From positions 126,069,309 through 126,133,308 of the forward strand of contig OX638368.1 of NCBI GenBank assembly GCA_951812925.1: 64,000 nt of DNA, given 5' to 3'. A program made the translations under genes and the position numbers. Positions 35,254-46,239 of this stretch are shown one piece after another. Under the pieces are notes generated by a model that did no database searches, was not told the origin of the DNA, and saw nothing but the letters and a program-made list of their open reading frames with translations. This DNA comes from Calliopum simillimum (taxonomy: Eukaryota > Arthropoda > Insecta > Diptera > Lauxaniidae). Positions within the stretch are counted from its first letter, which is position 1. Every line of letters begins with the position of its first letter.

Positions 35254-35477
35254 GTTTTTGCAGATGTCTGGTTTTGCTACTGGGCTAATCATATAAAAGC
35301 TATTGAAGTAAGAGTTATTCAAATCCAATTTCAATCAATAATTAACTTTAATATCATACGCATTTTACTTAAACCCTATTGCATGATATACACAGAGCTT
35401 TTAAAACCCGAAATTGTCCACAACAAATTTAAAATAGCAAATCAAATGTGCAAGAACACAATGTACAACTTTTTTAT
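35254..35477 (+). promoter_or_regulatory. Orphan 5' flank of a lost + strand IR gene
   Basis: From TTTTTGCAGATGTCTGG to ACTTTTTTAT this segment aligns block by block with the 5' flanks of gene 3 (43,975-44,209) and gene 5 (57,850-58,050), including AAAGTAAGAGTTAT-, TCCAATTTCAATCAATAA- and AAAATAGCAAAT-type blocks. The match stops at a point that in gene 3 is 94 bases upstream of the ATG, just before the TATA-like box. No receptor coding sequence follows. It is the remains of the plus-strand partner of gene 2. Confidence 0.75.
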
Positions 35478-36902
35478 TTGCCTTCAGATTCTGGTAAAAT
35501 TTATTATAAATAAAGCTGTAAGTACTAGTTTTTTTCTTCATGTTTTTGTAAAATAGAGAAACTTATAGGAAAAACTAGAAAACTAGGAATCTGTAGTGTA
35601 AAAAACCCAGCCAGTTTTCAATGAAAGCTTGAAAAAAGGCAAATCGCTTTAACTGTCCGTAACTTCTAAACTATTAATTTTTTCGCCAATTTTATCTGGC
35701 TAATTTCATAGAAAATGAATGGACAAACATCATTTTCTTAGAAAATTTTGGTGCAAAAATTAAATTCATTACTAGGGGTATTCACTATGTTGGTTTAAGT
35801 AGTGGTTATCAAATTAAATGATTAAAAGTGCGAAAAAATAACCAAGCCCAACAACAAATGCATAACATACTATAAATTTTTACTCTTTTTATCAGCTTAA
35901 CCCTATGACCGAAATTTACGTTTACCCAAATAAACAAAACAGTAATGCTAACCATAAAATTAGTTCCGTGTTCTTTTGGACGTTAGCTTTGACACTAACC
36001 AACGTGAGTTTGCATCATTGAAATATCAGCTGTTCCACTTGTCATTGTTATTGTGCAGAAGAAGCGAAAAGTGAGCAAATCATTAAGAATTTTAGTATTT
36101 TATTAATAGAACCATGAAAATCTTTTTTCAGTGCTGGGTGTTGCGACAGTAAAACGTAAACGGCAGGCTTTTAAAAAAATTCAGTTCAATACTCAAGGAT
36201 CTTTTGGTTGTGTCGACTTGCCACTGTGGAGTGTAAAAACCATTGAAGGAAGAAGTTGGCTTTAGCGCCTAAAGCCAAAAAATAAATAGGGTTTTGGGCG
36301 CTAAAGTAAACTTTGGCTCTATACCTTAAAAATAAGCATTTTATTTTTTTAAATAATTCTCTATAGAAGAAATGCTCCGCTACTTGTAATTTGCAATAAA
36401 CTAAGAAAAAAGTCATAAAAAACATCTTAAAAAATTTATATTTTTTGTACCAAATCACCAATGAATTTTATTTCTGGACCATAAGTTTTATTCTTAATCA
36501 TCCTATCTATCCTTCTTTTGGGAGCATCATCCTCATTTTTAATTCAAAAATTTCAAAAACATCCGAACCTCCTTTTTCGCCTTAAATTCTCCATTTTTCC
36601 TCCAACTATTCTCCTTTCCTATCAAAAGCCTTCTAATTGAAATTTGGAGCATTCCGAAATTTAAAAATGATCCGAAGCAACTGCAAACTCGCCGGAATTA
36701 CACAAGGAGTATGGCTTCATTAAAAACCATTGTGAAGTGAAGCGATGTGACGAAGTATGCGCCCATTTGAAATATGCTTCGCCATATATCATCAATGACC
36801 AAATGTACGGCAACGAAATAGTTGAGGAAGATCAAGATTTTGGAGAAATGGAATAAGAATAAGGAAGTAGAGATAAAAAACACACATGTCTCTCGTTAAA
36901 TT
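35478..36902. repeat. Non-coding segment with inverted partner at 37.0-37.2 kb
   Basis: 35,570-35,705 (CTAGGAATCTGTAGTG, AAAACCCAGCCAGTTTTC, TAAACTATTAATTTTTTCGC) is the reverse complement of 37,035-37,175 and of 27,190-27,345. The material between is AT-rich and non-coding. The arrangement suggests a foldback arm or an inverted duplication replacing the lost receptor. Confidence 0.5.
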
Positions 36903-37912
36903 TATTGATGCTCCTTTCACCCTCCTTTTGACACAAAAAAAAATCCTCCTTTTTGGCAAAATTTGTAAGAGAAACCGCTCCTTTTTGAGAAAATTGAGAA
37001 AGGATGTTTAAACATTCCCAATAAAAGATGACATAAGTCATAAGCGAAAAAATCAATAGTTTAGAATTTATGGACAATTACTTAAATCAATATGTCTTTT
37101 TAAAGTTCATTTTTCAAGCTTTGATCGAAAACTGTCTGGGTTTTTTTCATTACAGATTCCTAATTTTCTTTTTTTTTAAACCTTAGTTTTTTACCTCTAT
37201 TTTACGAATATTACAATTTTGCTTATATGGGCAATCTTGTACATCCATTCAAATATATGTATGAGAGTAGGTGTTATAATGACATACATACATACTTTTG
37301 ACAATCTTTCGTTAATCGTCGAAACGTGCAAATAAACTTTAAGCACGTGATGTTTGGTTTTTACAGGGTTAAATGTTAAATGATTTGGGTGCTAAATTTT
37401 GGTCACACTTTGGCGCTGAAACTATCAGGTTAGCGGAAATATTTGTACCAACTTTGTGCCAAAAAAGAAGCCCTTTAGTGATGTATTTAGAAAAACTAAG
37501 AAAAGATTATATTCTCACCAAAACACAAATTTTTTGTAACAAAACTTTAAATGAAAATCAAGCTATTGTTTGCTGTATAAAACATGATATTTGCATCGAA
37601 GGATTAATGAAATTTGGTTGGTCTAAGAATCGCATTCTCATTTAACTTAACTTCACGTAGTTTATTAGCTCCGCACCACCTTAACTAATATAGACTATTG
37701 AACAATTAAATTTAAATTACGAATCCTTGTGTTGACATGACATCTAGGATCTACATAAAGAAACAACCCAAAAGCACAAGCCTGCTTCAGAAAATTGCGG
37801 AGTTGGTGTTCAATTGTCATGGATAATTGGAATGACCAAAGTTTATTTGTAAAATATTTCTTTATAAGTTTTTGAATACAAAGACAAACATTTATAAGAT
37901 ATGACCAAAAAT
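36903..37912. repeat. 3' flank of IR gene 2, duplicate of 27.1-28.1 kb
   Basis: Homologous to 27,083-28,084 along its length. A minus-strand AATAAA at 37,842-37,847 is the likely polyadenylation signal of gene 2. The 90-codon frame at 37,373-37,645 is not preserved in the other copy. Confidence 0.7.
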
Positions 37913-39766
37913 TCAAATTCTACATTTAAAATACAGTAATTCGATACCAAAAATTATACAACTTAAGCCAAGTCCAACGAAGTAAAACTTCCAACTCGAA
38001 CTTAAGTCTTCCATTGTGATGGGTTTCGTCATCTGTATAATACTTTTATCTTTTATGGTAAGTAGACCAGCTTCAATCATATCATTGAAATTTAAGTCAT
38101 ACCAATGCATACTAATACCCGAACTATGCAATTGACCAATGAAGGTATTGACAGCTTCCATTAAAAATGAATCTTCATGCAAAGCAACTCCATAAAGAAT
38201 ATCAACACCCAAAGTCAGCTGTTTTGGAGAACGAAATTTCTTTTTCTGAAAATATTGCTGCTGTTGATTCACAACGGCCCAAAAGGAACTCGGAACAACA
38301 TAGGCCATAGTTGTATTATATTCGAATAGATGTCTTTCGTACAACGTTAAATTATCTACTGACACCAAAATATTATCCTTTATTCGAAGAATGTTTTCAT
38401 TGCTATGGTTCCATTTTAAATATGTCTGAAATGGTTTGAATGTCATTATATTTAATTTATGATCTCCTACATCGGCAAAGCTATTAATTTCAGGTTTCGT
38501 TGGTGGATATGTGAAATATGACTGCAAATTCGTTTGATAGCTGATGTCCCTTATAAGATTGTAGATGACTACAACGATAAAAAGCATTTTCACATGAAGC
38601 ATTACTTTGCTTCTTAGACGTTTGATAAATATTTTTCCACTTAGATCCAAAAAAACACGAAAATTCAATGATAACTCAAGGCAAATTGGAAATAATGAAA
38701 ATTTATTTTCCCACAGATAAATACTAATCACCGATATAACAACAAATGCAAAATAGATAGACTTTATTATTAAAATATAATCATTTGTGTAGATTCTGCC
38801 ATAGAATTCACTTCTATTATATACTTTTGCAACCGGTACAACTGTATACAGCTTTCCCACTTCGATTATATCGGAAAGTCTTAAATGTTTTCCCGCCACG
38901 AATTCATCTACTACAAAGGCAGTACATAAATCTACGGTGCCATTGAGCAACATTGGTTCCATTTGATAAAAATATTCTGCATATACTGGCTTTTTTACTT
39001 CTACCGGAACTGCATATATGAGAGTTGCATTCAGTTTTTTTACAAAGTTTGTGGTAAATCGACCTGAACTACCTCCCACACGCAATTCACCATTAGGCTT
39101 CTGATATAACAAAGTTGAAGGAGGCGATGAAATTGCATAGATTTTAAGTGGATAACCATGTAAGTTATTCATGCGTTGTGGAAAATATGTATAGTTTATT
39201 TGAAACTTTCGTGCTTCAATAGTCATTTCCGGAAAAGGTTGGTAATTGTAATAGTAACCGGTTTGCTGATAATCTCCAAATATAATCATTACGTTTAGCA
39301 TATGTTGAGACCAGCAATATTTGAAGTAATACTCGAGCAATTTCCTTTTTGAGATAATGTCAGTTTCATTTTGCTTTAAGTGTACAATAACTCTCGTAGT
39401 TCTGTATCCTTTGAAAATGCTTAAGAATTTCTGCTGGTCCGATAAATATTTTGGTTCTTTGGTGCATATAATTGTCAAAACCTCATGGTTACTCAGCTGT
39501 GTCAATCCCAATTGTGCATTCAAGCCATTAAAAAAAATCTTGGGCTTATCATGTGAAAATATGTTTATATCTTCTTCCAAACAATGATGTCCTTTTTCTT
39601 CCGCTATTAAGAGTGTTTCAAAATGTTTTTCCTGGTTTATTTTTTCCAAAAGATTTGTCAATGAATATTGTCATTTCACTTTCACAGCGTTTACTTTTAC
39701 TAAAGTGTTGTTTGTTGCAAACAGGAGTATGCAACTGATCCATGCTACTTTTTGGAGCGTCAACAT
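37913..39766 (-). pseudogene. Divergent ionotropic receptor, IR gene 2, with one in-frame TGA
   Basis: The locus reads from an ATG at 39,766 to the stop at 37,913 in one frame of 617 sense codons, except for a single TGA at 39,673-39,671. It replaces the leucine codon of gene 1, just after the signal peptide (about codon 32). Beyond it, 582 codons are open with all receptor parts: S1 (GRFTTNFVKKLNAT), M1, pore loop, M2, SYQTNLQSYFTYPP, S2 with SSGISMHW, and M3. One in-frame codon deletion relative to gene 1 keeps the frame. The stop is followed by C (TGA-C), a leaky context in flies. It may be a very young pseudogene, a readthrough pseudo-pseudogene, or a base error. Re-initiation at the next in-frame ATG would remove the signal peptide, so it would not rescue the receptor. 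Confidence 0.88.
39671..39673 (-). other. Premature TGA codon in IR gene 2
   Basis: Minus-strand context AAA TGA CAA; gene 1 has AGA TTA CAA and gene 4 AGA TTA CAA at the same place. One T-to-G change creates the stop. Confidence 0.9.
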
Positions 39767-40600
39767 TTTACTAAAAGTCTGCTGATTCGTTCGGGAACGA
39801 ATGGGCTTTGTGCGGTTTTACTTTTTTTTTTGTTTTTCATAGAAATCAAAAGCAATTTGGTTACACTAAGGAAAATTGGTGTTTCTTATTTATAGTTTAA
39901 AATTATATATAATCAGCATTAAATACGTAAAAGGTTTTTTATTGCGCTCTTGCATATTTTTTAAGTTATCTTGCTCATAATGTTTTGACTACAGATAATC
40001 CTATCTTGTACATAAAACTCGAATGTGTCAACTCCATGCAATTAGAAGTAGTTTTCGACAAATTAGTATTAAAGCAAAATACGCATGTTACTTAAGTAAA
40101 TTAGAGTAGAAATAGCAAATATGTGAAAACATTACCCCAACTCATCGAATTTACATTCAAATAACTCTCACAGGATTATAATACAAAAGTTTTCAACTCA
40201 GATATATGGAAAAGTTGTCAAGAAATTTGAAGTATTTCAATGCATCAGAATAGATTAAGATCGAAATCGTTTTTATTCTGATTACATGTATATACGGATG
40301 GACTGACAAAATTTTACTGAGTTGGTCAGTAGAATAAGGGGGAAATTATTTTTGTTTATGTATTTTTAATCTTCATCCTTTTATATCTTCTTTTCATAAC
40401 CGCCAATCATTTCAATACCTACATTTTTTCAGCCTGTAGATTAACTTATTGGAACTGTCCTCAAAAGCTTTTTTTTGAAGCTTTTTGTGTTTATCATCTC
40501 CGCATCGCTATCTGTTCTAATTTTTTTAATTTTGAAAATAATCAGAATTCACAAGACGCCAGATCCAGCGAATATGGTTTCTGGCAAATTTCTTTGACTC
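39767..40600 (-). promoter_or_regulatory. 5' flank of IR gene 2
   Basis: Closely matches the flanks of genes 1 and 4 (shared AAAATACGTAAAAGGTTTTT, TATATACGGATGGACTGACA and GAGTTGGTCAGTAGAATAAG blocks). Similarity fades near 40,500. Confidence 0.5.
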
Positions 40601-41112
40601 CAGAGGCTGCATTAAGGCTACATGTAATTTCAGCAGTTTGATTTCACGATAAAATAGTACCGATGCATTTCCGCTGGTGAAGTTAGACATCATCACTTTT
40701 GTTGCTGATTTTTTTGTCTTGCTTTAAAAGAGGGATTGCTCCAAACTTCACCATCGGTTACAGTTTTAATGAAATCGTTAGTTGATCCGTTTTCGAGTTT
40801 GTTTAGGTAATATTTTCGAACTCATTTTAAATTCATGGAACCCAGCAGTATTTTTCGCGAACAGTAGACCATTATGAAAAATTCGTGACACAGCCATGGC
40901 ATTAAACTCCAAATCGTTTACAACCATTTTATGTGTTAATCGTGGATCTTCGTAAACTTAAGACTTAGGCAGGGCTACATTGATTTCATCGGACTAGGAC
41001 CTTTTCGTAGCTCATTCACTGCAAAAAAATGTTCAATTGGAAATCCTTTAAACCACTTTGAAACAGTCATATGCAATTTTGCATTCAATAAAAATTTGTA
41101 GTGGCTTGAATT
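40601..41112. other. AT-rich DNA, no gene seen
   Basis: Unassigned sequence between the gene 2 flank and the palindromes. The short frames are not credible. Confidence 0.4.
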
Positions 41113-41990
41113 GACGCCGAAAGCTGTAGTCTTTGGCCCCTATTGCGGTTGTCGATTTGCGATAAAATCGATGGCCATTGATTGTTTCTACGAGACCTAT
41201 CTTTGAAACCTCTGCGCCGATTTGACTAAAGTTTTCGCCATCATATGATTGCAAGCGACTGTAAATGACATGTAAGACATAAATCAGTGAAATCGGTGCT
41301 GTAATTTCGAAGGTAAGGCTAGTAGAAAAAATCGATGGCCATCGAATTTATCAGGTGCATAAAGTGAGCTATGCAGGTGTGACGAATTTCGATGTTTTTT
41401 GGTTGGGAATTTCGAGCTATTTTCGAGCTATTCAACGGTAATTTCGAGCTGTCTGGGAAATTTTCCATTTTCCGGAAAAGCGGAAAAATTGTTCTGCATA
41501 GCTAAGTTTATTTTTTCAGCCAGACGAATCCGCGGGAAGAGTTAGCGATGAAATCTTTTTACGCAGGAATTTCGAGCTAATTTTGAGCTAGAAGCATTTT
41601 CCGGAAAACTCCCAATTTTCCCGGAAGATCCCTAAAAAACTTTTTTTATGGCTAACTTTATTTTTTTCAGCCAGACGAATCCGCGAGAAATTTAAGGAAA
41701 ATACCTCATTCAAGATCAGCTCGAAAGTAGCTCGAAATTCCTGCGTAAAAAGATTTCATCGCTAACTCTTCCCGCGGATTCGTCTGGCTGAAAAAAATAA
41801 ACTTAGCTATGCAGAACAATTTTTCCGCTTTTCCGGAAAATGGAAAATTTCCCAGACAGCTCGAAATTATTGTTGAAAAGCTCGAAAATAGCTCGAAATT
41901 CCCAAACAAAAAACATCGAAATTTGTCACACCTGCATAGCTCACTTTATAGACCTGAATTTATCGCAAATCGACAACCGCAATAGGGACC
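41113..41990. repeat. Large palindrome P1
   Basis: 41,353-41,590 is mirrored by 41,717-41,951 (arms about 235 bases, high identity: GCATAGCTCACTTTAT, GAAATTTTCCATTTTCCGG and GACGAATCCGCGGGAAGAGT blocks). Outer similarity spans 41,125-41,165 and 41,959-41,988. The spacer contains a third, direct copy of the CAGCCAGACGAATCCGCG block. All frames here are by-products of the repeat. Confidence 0.8.
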
Positions 41991-42932
41991 TTTCTATGTG
42001 TTATCGACCAAGATTCGACTTGACATCTCCAATTTCTATGAAAATTGGTGAATAGTTAGTATTTGACACACATATTACTGTGGTAAAATGATTTTCCAAA
42101 ATTCGGAAAATTTTTAAGATGGCGGCCATAGGAAGTTCGATCCAACCTTTGAATACTCACATATTTGAAAATTCATAGCTCGGCTTTTTAACCGGTTTTA
42201 ATGAAATTTTCATAGTTTCAGAAGAAAGATATGAGCTTTTGAAAAAAAAAAAAAAATAACTACACTGAAAAAAAAAAAATTAATTTTTGGTCGAAAAAAA
42301 CCTTTTTTCTTCTTCAAAGCCATTTTGGGGCTTTGGGCTTTAAATGTTTTTTATTTAAAAGTAAATTGTATTACAATTATTTTCAGACCCTCAAAATTGT
42401 TGTATATTTTACGGTTATCAAGTTATGAGTTTTTGAAGTTGTATAATGTTGAGTTTATCAGGAGTCGTGCGTTACCATACAGAGCTGCCACAGTCCGGAT
42501 GGTATTTTTTTTCAGTGAACCTTAGTGAAATTTTTCAAAGAATTTTTTGTGGAATATTTTACCTCATTATTACCAAATTTTTGGATAAAGGGCTCAAAAG
42601 GACCCATTTAAAAAAAAGGTTTTCTTTAAACCAAAAATAATTCTTTTTTTCAGTGTAGTTTTTTTTTTTTTTTTTCAGAAGCTCATACTTTTCTAAAGAA
42701 GCCCTGAAAATTTCGTCAGAATCATATGAAAAGCCGAGGAGTTATGAATTTTCAAATATGTGAATATTCAAAGGTTGGATCGAACTTCCTATGGCCGCCA
42801 TCTTGGAAATTTTCAGAATTTCGGAAAATTATTTTACCACAGTTACATGTATGTCAAGTACTAACTTTTCACTAATTTTCATAAAAATCGGAGAAGTCAG
42901 GTCGAATCTTGGTCGGTAACGCACAGAAAGAC
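41989..42932. repeat. Large palindrome P2
   Basis: 41,989-42,245 is mirrored by 42,665-42,932 (blocks CCAAGATTCGAC, GGCGGCCATAGGAAGTTCGA and AAATATGTGA). The arms continue imperfectly inward to about 42,320/42,600, including CACTGAAAAAAA. The centre at 42,320-42,600 is unique AT-rich DNA. No target duplication is obvious. Confidence 0.8.
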
Positions 42933-43146
42933 CAAGACTCAATATCAAAACCAAGCCTTAATACACGTATCCAAGACTGCTATTTCTTACTACAGATAAT
43001 TATTTTCTGAAGATGTCTCGTGGCGCAAAAAACTCGATTTGGTCATATATATGTCTTAAAAAATGTTCAATATCATCTCATTTGATTAGCAAAGTATGTT
43101 TAGTTATCTGACTAATAGCACAGGTTTACAAAAAAAAAAAAAATTT

Positions 43147-43929
43147 CATGGCGTTTTGATCAGACTATGTGTTTCCTAGGGACTTTGAATCCTGAATCTG
43201 AATCCGTGGTCCGTTTTTTTCCAGAACGTCTGAGAAAAAAGATTTCAAGGTCATATGGAGGGCAAAATGGGGTTCATGTGTCGTTTAGTGATAAGTTAGT
43301 TAAAATTCTGAAACTAATTTTTAATCATTGAGCTCTTAAATCTCAAAAAGAATATGTGAGCAAAAAGAGTATCTCGCGTCTAGTTTCAGAGATATAGCCA
43401 TCGGAAGATCAGAACATACATCTTCTATGAAAACCGCTATAAGTTGGGAACTCCTGAATGGATTTGAAAAATATTGGTGTCATATGAAAGGTATTTTATT
43501 GTTGTTGTTATTGTTGTTGTAGTTTTTGTTGTTGTTGTTGTGGGTGTTGTTCATTTATTTGTTGTTGTTATTGAAAAATTTCACAAAATTTCATAAAAGT
43601 TGATATCTCGAAAACTATGAATCCAATTGAAAATAATCTCAAAACATTTTTATAGAATGTCATAGAAGATATATCCGGATCTTCCGATGGCTATATCTCC
43701 GAAACTAGGTCCGAGATACCCTTTTTGATCATACATTCTTTTTAAGGACTAAGAACTCAATGATAAAAAATTAGTTTCAGAATTTTAGCCAATTTATCAC
43801 TAAACGGCACATGACCCCCATATGACCTTGAAAAATTTTTCTCAGACGTTCTGGGAAAAAACGGACCCGGGATTCGGATTAAGGACGTCAAAGGCCCTAG
43901 GAAACACATAGTCCGGTCAAAACGCCATG
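43147..43929. repeat. Large palindrome P3 with central TTG microsatellite
   Basis: 43,147-43,480 is mirrored by 43,600-43,929 (CATGGCGTTTTGA, ATGTGTTTCCTAGG, CCGATGGCTATATCTC). The centre at 43,498-43,575 is a GTTGTTGTT microsatellite. No coding content. Confidence 0.8.
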
Positions 43930-43954
43930 ACATTTTTTGTTCTATAAAAAGAAT

Positions 43955-44302
43955 TGAAGAGATCGATTTTTGATCTTTTTGCAGCTGGTTTTGCAACTGG
44001 GCAATTCATATAAAAAGTATTGAAGTAAGAGTTATTCAAATCCAATTTCAATCAATAAATAACTCTAATAACATTTGTATTTTGATTAACCCCTAATGCA
44101 TGATATCGACACTTACGGGCTTTAAAAGCGCTGTGTTTAGCTACACGTGCAACAATAAATTCAAAATAGCAAATCGAATATACAAGAACACAAGATACAA
44201 CTTTTTTATCCATTTTATTCTGTTTATATATAATTTCAACTTATACAACTCAACAAATCCAAATTCATTCTCGTACGAAGCAGCAGATGAATCAGCAGCA
44301 AA
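43955..44302 (+). promoter_or_regulatory. 5' flank and putative promoter of IR gene 3
   Basis: Conserved with the 5' flanks of gene 5, gene 7 and the orphan flank at 35.3 kb. A TATATAATT box lies at about 44,225-44,233, some 75 bases before the ATG. The block ACAACTCAACAAATCCAAAT just upstream of the ATG is shared exactly with gene 5, suggesting a conserved 5' UTR. Confidence 0.55.
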
Positions 44303-46135
44303 ATGTTGACGCTCCAACAAGTAGCATGGATCAGTTGTATTATACTTCTCATAACAGCCAAGCAGATGATGATAAATGCAGTGGAAGTGACAGCGCAATA
44401 TTCATTGACAAATCTATTGGAAAAAATAAATCTGGAAAAATATTTTGAAACACTCCCAATATTACAAGGGCAAGGGCATCAATGTCTGGAAGAGAATAAA
44501 ATCATACTTTCAAATGATAAGCCCAAACTTTTGCTCAATAACTTGAGTGCACAGTTTGCATTGGAACAGTTGAATAATTATGAAATTTTGGCAATTATAT
44601 GCACCAAAGAAGTTAAAAATGTATCGGCCCTTCAAAAATTCTCAAATATTTTCAAGGGATACAGAACTTCAAGAGTAATCATATACTTAAAACAATATGA
44701 AACTGATATTATGCCGAAAACGAAATTGCTCGAGGATTACTTCAAATATTTCTGGTCTCAACGTATGTTAAATGTAATGATTATATTCGGTGATTATCAG
44801 CAAACCGGTAACTATTATAATTACCAACCATTCCCGGAAATATCTGTTGAAGCACGAAATTTTGAAATAAACTACACATATTTTCCACAACGCATGAATA
44901 ACGTACATGGCTATCCACTTAAAATCTATGCAATTGCATCGCCTCCTTCAACTTTGTTATATCAGAAGCCTAATGGAGAATTGCGTATGATAGGTAATGC
45001 TGGTCGATTTGCCACAAACTTTGTAAAAAAACTGAATGCGACTCTTACACACGTCGGTCCAGTAAAAGTTAAAAAGCCCGTATTTGCAGAAATTATATTA
45101 CAAATGGAACCTATGTTGATCAATGGCTCCATAGATTTTTGTACAGCATTTATACCCAATAAGCGCATGTCAGAAACAAATTTTAGACTAACCAATATAA
45201 TTGAAGTGGTAAAGCTGTATGTAGTGGTACCTGTGTCAATAGCATATACTAGAAGTGAAATCTTTGGAAGAATCTACACAGATGACATTGCTTTAATATT
45301 GTATTTTATCTTTTTTACATTTGTTGTAACGTCGGTGATTAGTATTTATCTGTGGGAAAAGAAATTTTCATTATTTTCAATTTGCCTTGAGTTATCATTG
45401 AATTTTCGTGTTCTATTGGATCTAAGTGGAAAAATATTTATAAAACGTCTAAGAAGCAAAATAATGCTTCATATGAAAATATTTTTTATCCTTGTAGTCA
45501 TTTACAATCTAATTAAGGATATCAGCTATCAAACGAATCTACAGACATATTTCACGAATCCACCATTGAAACCGAAAATCAATAGCTTTGCGGATGTGGA
45601 AGAACATAAATTAACCATCATGATCTTTGAAACCACATATAAATACTTAAAACATGAAAGCCTTTTTTCAGAAAAAGATTATTTATTTAAACCATTAGCT
45701 AATTTAACGCTGCAAGAAGAATATTTTCTCGAATATAATACAACAATGGCCCATGCTGTTTCAAGTGCCCTTTGGGCCGTTGTGAATCAACAGCAGCAAT
45801 ATTTTCAGAAGAAAAAATTTCGTACTTCGAAGCGGCTCACTTTGGGTGTTGATATTTTTTTAGGAATGGCTTTGAATGAGGACTCATTTTTAATGGAACC
45901 GGTCAACACCTACATTGGTCAATTGCATAGTTCGGGTATAAGTACGCATTGGCATGACTTAAATTTCAATGATATGATTGAGGCTGGCCAGTTAAGCACA
46001 AAGGATAAAAGTGTTATCGAACAGATGAAAGCGATTACAATCGAGGACATGAGTTGGAATTGGATGTTTTATTTCATAGGACTTGGCATAAGTTGTATAA
46101 CTTTTGCTATCGAACTATTGTATTTTAAATGTTAA
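44303..46135 (+). CDS. Divergent ionotropic receptor, IR gene 3 (610 aa)
   Basis: Intact single-exon receptor. Order of parts: signal peptide (1-26), amino-terminal region, S1 with GRFATNFVKKLNAT (about residue 230), M1 around 329-350 ending ISIYLWEKK, pore loop in LFSICLELSLNFRVLLDLSG, M2, the SYQTNLQTYFTNPP motif, S2 with NEDSFLMEPVNTYIG and SSGISTHW, and M3 (MFYFIGLGISCITFAIELL). It belongs to the second subtype of the cluster (shared by genes 5, 6 and 7): VEV(T/R)AQYSLTNLLEKINLEK after the signal peptide, and an S2 segment about 10 residues shorter than in genes 1, 2 and 4. The stop follows the terminal KC directly. Polyadenylation signal AATAAA near 46,160. It is convergent with gene 4. 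Ligand unknown. Confidence 0.92.
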   Translation: MLTLQQVAWISCIILLITAKQMMINAVEVTAQYSLTNLLEKINLEKYFETLPILQGQGHQCLEENKIILSNDKPKLLLNNLSAQFALEQLNNYEILAIICTKEVKNVSALQKFSNIFKGYRTSRVIIYLKQYETDIMPKTKLLEDYFKYFWSQRMLNVMIIFGDYQQTGNYYNYQPFPEISVEARNFEINYTYFPQRMNNVHGYPLKIYAIASPPSTLLYQKPNGELRMIGNAGRFATNFVKKLNATLTHVGPVKVKKPVFAEIILQMEPMLINGSIDFCTAFIPNKRMSETNFRLTNIIEVVKLYVVVPVSIAYTRSEIFGRIYTDDIALILYFIFFTFVVTSVISIYLWEKKFSLFSICLELSLNFRVLLDLSGKIFIKRLRSKIMLHMKIFFILVVIYNLIKDISYQTNLQTYFTNPPLKPKINSFADVEEHKLTIMIFETTYKYLKHESLFSEKDYLFKPLANLTLQEEYFLEYNTTMAHAVSSALWAVVNQQQQYFQKKKFRTSKRLTLGVDIFLGMALNEDSFLMEPVNTYIGQLHSSGISTHWHDLNFNDMIEAGQLSTKDKSVIEQMKAITIEDMSWNWMFYFIGLGISCITFAIELLYFKC

Positions 46136-46207
46136 ATTTAAATTTTAGTCAGATTGTCTTAATAAAAAAAAAAAAATTTTAATATTTTGAATTGTTTTCA
46201 TTTCTGA

Positions 46208-46234
46208 ATCTGTCGCTAGATCTAGCGGGACAGA
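46208..46234. repeat. Palindrome downstream of IR gene 3
   Basis: Centred on the perfect 12-base palindrome GCTAGATCTAGC within CTGTC...GGACAG. The same structure is conserved 3' of gene 5 (60,070-60,096), with GAGACAG in place of GGGACAG. It may be a shared transcript hairpin or simply part of the duplicated flank. Confidence 0.6.
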
Positions 46235-46239
46235 TTGAG

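Noticed and set aside
37373..37645. 90-codon frame starting at an ATG in the 3' flank of IR gene 2
   Set aside because: The homologous stretch at 27,560-27,835 is frameshifted and stopped, there is no recognisable motif, and base composition matches surrounding non-coding DNA.
37913..39661. Treating gene 2 as a 582-codon gene that starts at TTG (39,661)
   Set aside because: TTG starts are rare in animals and this start would drop the signal peptide. Comparison with gene 1 shows the true start is the ATG at 39,766, with a TGA in between.
44962..45195. Minus-strand frames overlapping IR genes (also 29,532-29,913, 39,357-39,738 and 62,854-63,102)
   Set aside because: They are antisense to conserved receptor codons and recur only because the sense genes are paralogues.
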